From assembly GCA_035384605.1 (NCBI GenBank), contig DAOOIV010000168.1, positions 1-7,766 on the forward strand: a stretch of DNA of 7,766 bases, read 5' to 3'. Positions 7,131 to 7,766 of the stretch are shown in pieces; the stretch's first letter is position 1, and each line of letters begins with the position of its first letter. Made by a program: the position numbers and the translations under genes. The notes under the pieces were generated by a model. That model saw only the letters and a program-made list of their open reading frames with translations, was not told the DNA's origin and did not search any database. The DNA comes from Phycisphaerae bacterium (lineage in GTDB: Bacteria > Planctomycetota > Phycisphaerae > UBA1845 > PWPN01).

Positions 7131-7286
7131 TCATGCTCCCAGGCACAGCATTCCATAGGCTCCGCCTATCCCGCGGTGAACGAACAGCCCTGTCCAGTAT
7201 CCGGTCACGAGAACGGCAGTCCGTGTCATCATTGAACCCTCGCTGAGACTCATCATCATGCTGGAGCAACCGTGCCATTGTCTCAT
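7131..7286 (-). CDS. Small putative single-helix membrane protein (51 residues)
   Basis: The ATG at 7286 has an almost ideal Shine-Dalgarno (AAGGAGG, five bases away). The product begins MRQWHGCSSMMMSLSEGSMM and continues with a hydrophobic stretch from TAVLVTGYWTGLFV, an intervening HRG, then IGGAYGMLCLGA to the stop. That suggests one membrane-associated helix or a short hairpin. The Met content is high. It starts 16 nt after the stop of the metzincin-like ORF and ends 24 nt before the start of the 382-residue gene, so it sits as the middle member of a tight cluster. I recognise no family. A competing overlapping frame starting at 7278 has the same site fifteen bases away and is polar and Arg/Asp-rich, so it is less likely. 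The main doubt is the short length; translation of the region could simply couple the two neighbours. Confidence 0.45.
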   Translation of the reverse strand: MRQWHGCSSMMMSLSEGSMMTRTAVLVTGYWTGLFVHRGIGGAYGMLCLGA

Positions 7287-7291
7287 CTCGT

Positions 7292-7298
7292 CCTCCTT
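7292..7298 (-). promoter_or_regulatory. Strong Shine-Dalgarno AAGGAGG
   Basis: The plus-strand CCTCCTT gives AAGGAGG on the minus strand, five bases before the ATG at 7286. It is the strongest ribosome binding site in the window and the main reason to accept the 51-residue ORF. Confidence 0.6.
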
Positions 7299-7302
7299 GT
7301 CC

Positions 7303-7641
7303 TCACCAGTGAGTTGCAGACCGGAAACGGGCGAGGGTAGGAGCCAGGAATCGCCGTTGATCAAAGTCAGGTAGTTCCGGTGGCCCATACTTGGGACCTC
7401 CCTCGATCATGAGTCCTCCTTCGGCATGCTCGGCTGCTTCGCTGTGGTACGGGTACGTCCCGTGACCAACTTCGTGGGCGGCAAACTGCCAGATCTTTCC
7501 GCCGTACAAGTAACTCTCCACTTCCCGTTGCACCTCTTTGTGTATCACGCTTAGGGGGACGGGTGTCAGGAAAACCGTAGGAAGGCGTGTAGACCCGACA
7601 GTGGCACCGACATCAGGCTGACAGTTGATAAGGAGCGGCAA
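7303..7641 (-). CDS. Metzincin-like zinc metalloprotease, C-terminal half (possibly 5'-truncated)
   Basis: From the first visible start (TTG at 7641) the product is 112 residues. It contains HEVGHGTYPYH at 56-66: an HExxH zinc motif with a third His at the metzincin spacing (H56, H60, H66; catalytic E57). Twelve residues later comes GGLMIEGG, with M78 where metzincins carry the Met-turn. The usual Gly two residues after the second His is replaced by Tyr. A helix (KIWQFAAHEVGH) precedes the motif. Known metzincin catalytic domains have about 100 or more residues before HExxH; here there are 55, so the N-terminal sheet is incomplete. The frame stays open to the window edge at 7766 without another start codon, but there it crosses REP-like repeats and reads like non-coding DNA. 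It is therefore either a gene starting outside the window with repeats inserted in frame, or a truncated remnant. No strong binding site precedes the TTG. Confidence 0.55.
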   Translation of the reverse strand: MPLLINCQPDVGATVGSTRLPTVFLTPVPLSVIHKEVQREVESYLYGGKIWQFAAHEVGHGTYPYHSEAAEHAEGGLMIEGGPKYGPPELPDFDQRRFLAPTLARFRSATHW

Positions 7642-7665
7642 GGAATTCCGGACTGCCTCGTAGGG

Positions 7666-7681
7666 TGGTTCACAGGAACCA
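7666..7681. repeat. REP-like hairpin (arms TGGTTC / GAACCA)
   Basis: Six-base-pair inverted arms at 7666-7671 and 7676-7681 enclose a four-base loop ACAG. The left arm is preceded by CGTAGGG, giving the GTAGGGTGG start known from widespread REP-type repeats in several phyla (family resemblance from memory). The stem lies just outside the 24-bp tandem repeats and 25 bases from the putative TTG start of the protease fragment. Confidence 0.45.
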
Positions 7682-7684
7682 GGG

Positions 7685-7739
7685 CTGCGTACGGGGTCAA
7701 CTCTTGACCTGCGTACGGGGTCAACTCTTGACTCTTGAC
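7685..7739. repeat. Perfect 24-bp tandem duplication with internal palindrome, plus partial third copy
   Basis: Two identical 24-bp units occupy 7685-7708 and 7709-7732. Each begins CTGCGTACGGGG and ends with the palindrome GTCAACTCTTGAC (arms GTCAA and TTGAC around CTC). The last seven bases of the unit recur at 7733-7739 (TCTTGAC). Because the period is a multiple of three, the minus-strand open frame through the repeat is not interrupted and would encode a repeated SRVDPVR. The short palindrome behind a GTAC/GGGG foot is REP-like. Confidence 0.75.
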
Positions 7740-7766
7740 ATTTGGATGCTCTCCCGGGCGGAATCC

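Noticed and set aside
6997..7278. 93-codon minus-strand open frame overlapping the small ORF and the 382-residue gene start
   Set aside because: Its start is fifteen bases from the only Shine-Dalgarno, it overlaps two better ORFs, and its polar Arg/Asp-rich sequence looks like a frame shadow.
7685..7739. Possible start of a CRISPR array
   Set aside because: The 24-bp units abut with no spacer between them, so this is a tandem duplication, not repeat-spacer units.

Overview
The window looks like a high-GC chromosomal segment from a planctomycete, most likely a member of the Phycisphaerae or a relative. The best evidence is the C-terminus of the protein at 59-2392. It carries a paired EF-hand, dockerin-like tag (GDMDGDDDVDQEDF ... 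DKDSDVDQADIALF) with two Cys pairs, a style I associate with exported planctomycete proteins. Large exported multidomain proteins and repeat or transposase debris between genes fit the same picture. The taxonomic call is an inference from protein style, not a measurement.

All credible genes lie on the minus strand, so the window is transcribed from right to left. At the right edge (7660-7740) are REP-like hairpins and a perfect 24-bp tandem duplication. They abut, and are read through by, an open frame that encodes the C-terminal half of a metzincin-like zinc protease (7303-7641, possibly truncated). This is followed after 16 nt by a 51-residue single-helix ORF with a strong Shine-Dalgarno (7131-7286). 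A further 24 nt on is a 382-residue, probably exported protein of unknown function (5958-7106). These three are spaced like one transcription unit.

Between 5071 and 5957 lies a gene-poor stretch that looks like a graveyard. It holds a decamer repeat (5876-5905), a plus-strand C-terminal remnant of a REP-associated (Y1/HUH) transposase (5640-5771), and two near-identical C-rich REP-like units (5567-5623). It ends with the last ~49 codons of a kelch-repeat protein (5071-5220).

The kelch remnant ends 24 nt before an intact exported glycoside hydrolase with GH42 (beta-galactosidase-like) organisation (2773-5046). After a 380-bp gap without a supported gene comes an exported protein with an unusual domain chain (59-2392): PD40/TolB-like propeller, C39-like cysteine peptidase with all catalytic residues visible, Ig-like domain and dockerin-like tag. 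The left part is therefore an extracytoplasmic polysaccharide- and protein-processing neighbourhood. The intergenic debris suggests that the kelch gene, formerly upstream of the hydrolase, was lost. I see no tRNA, rRNA, CRISPR array or intact insertion sequence.
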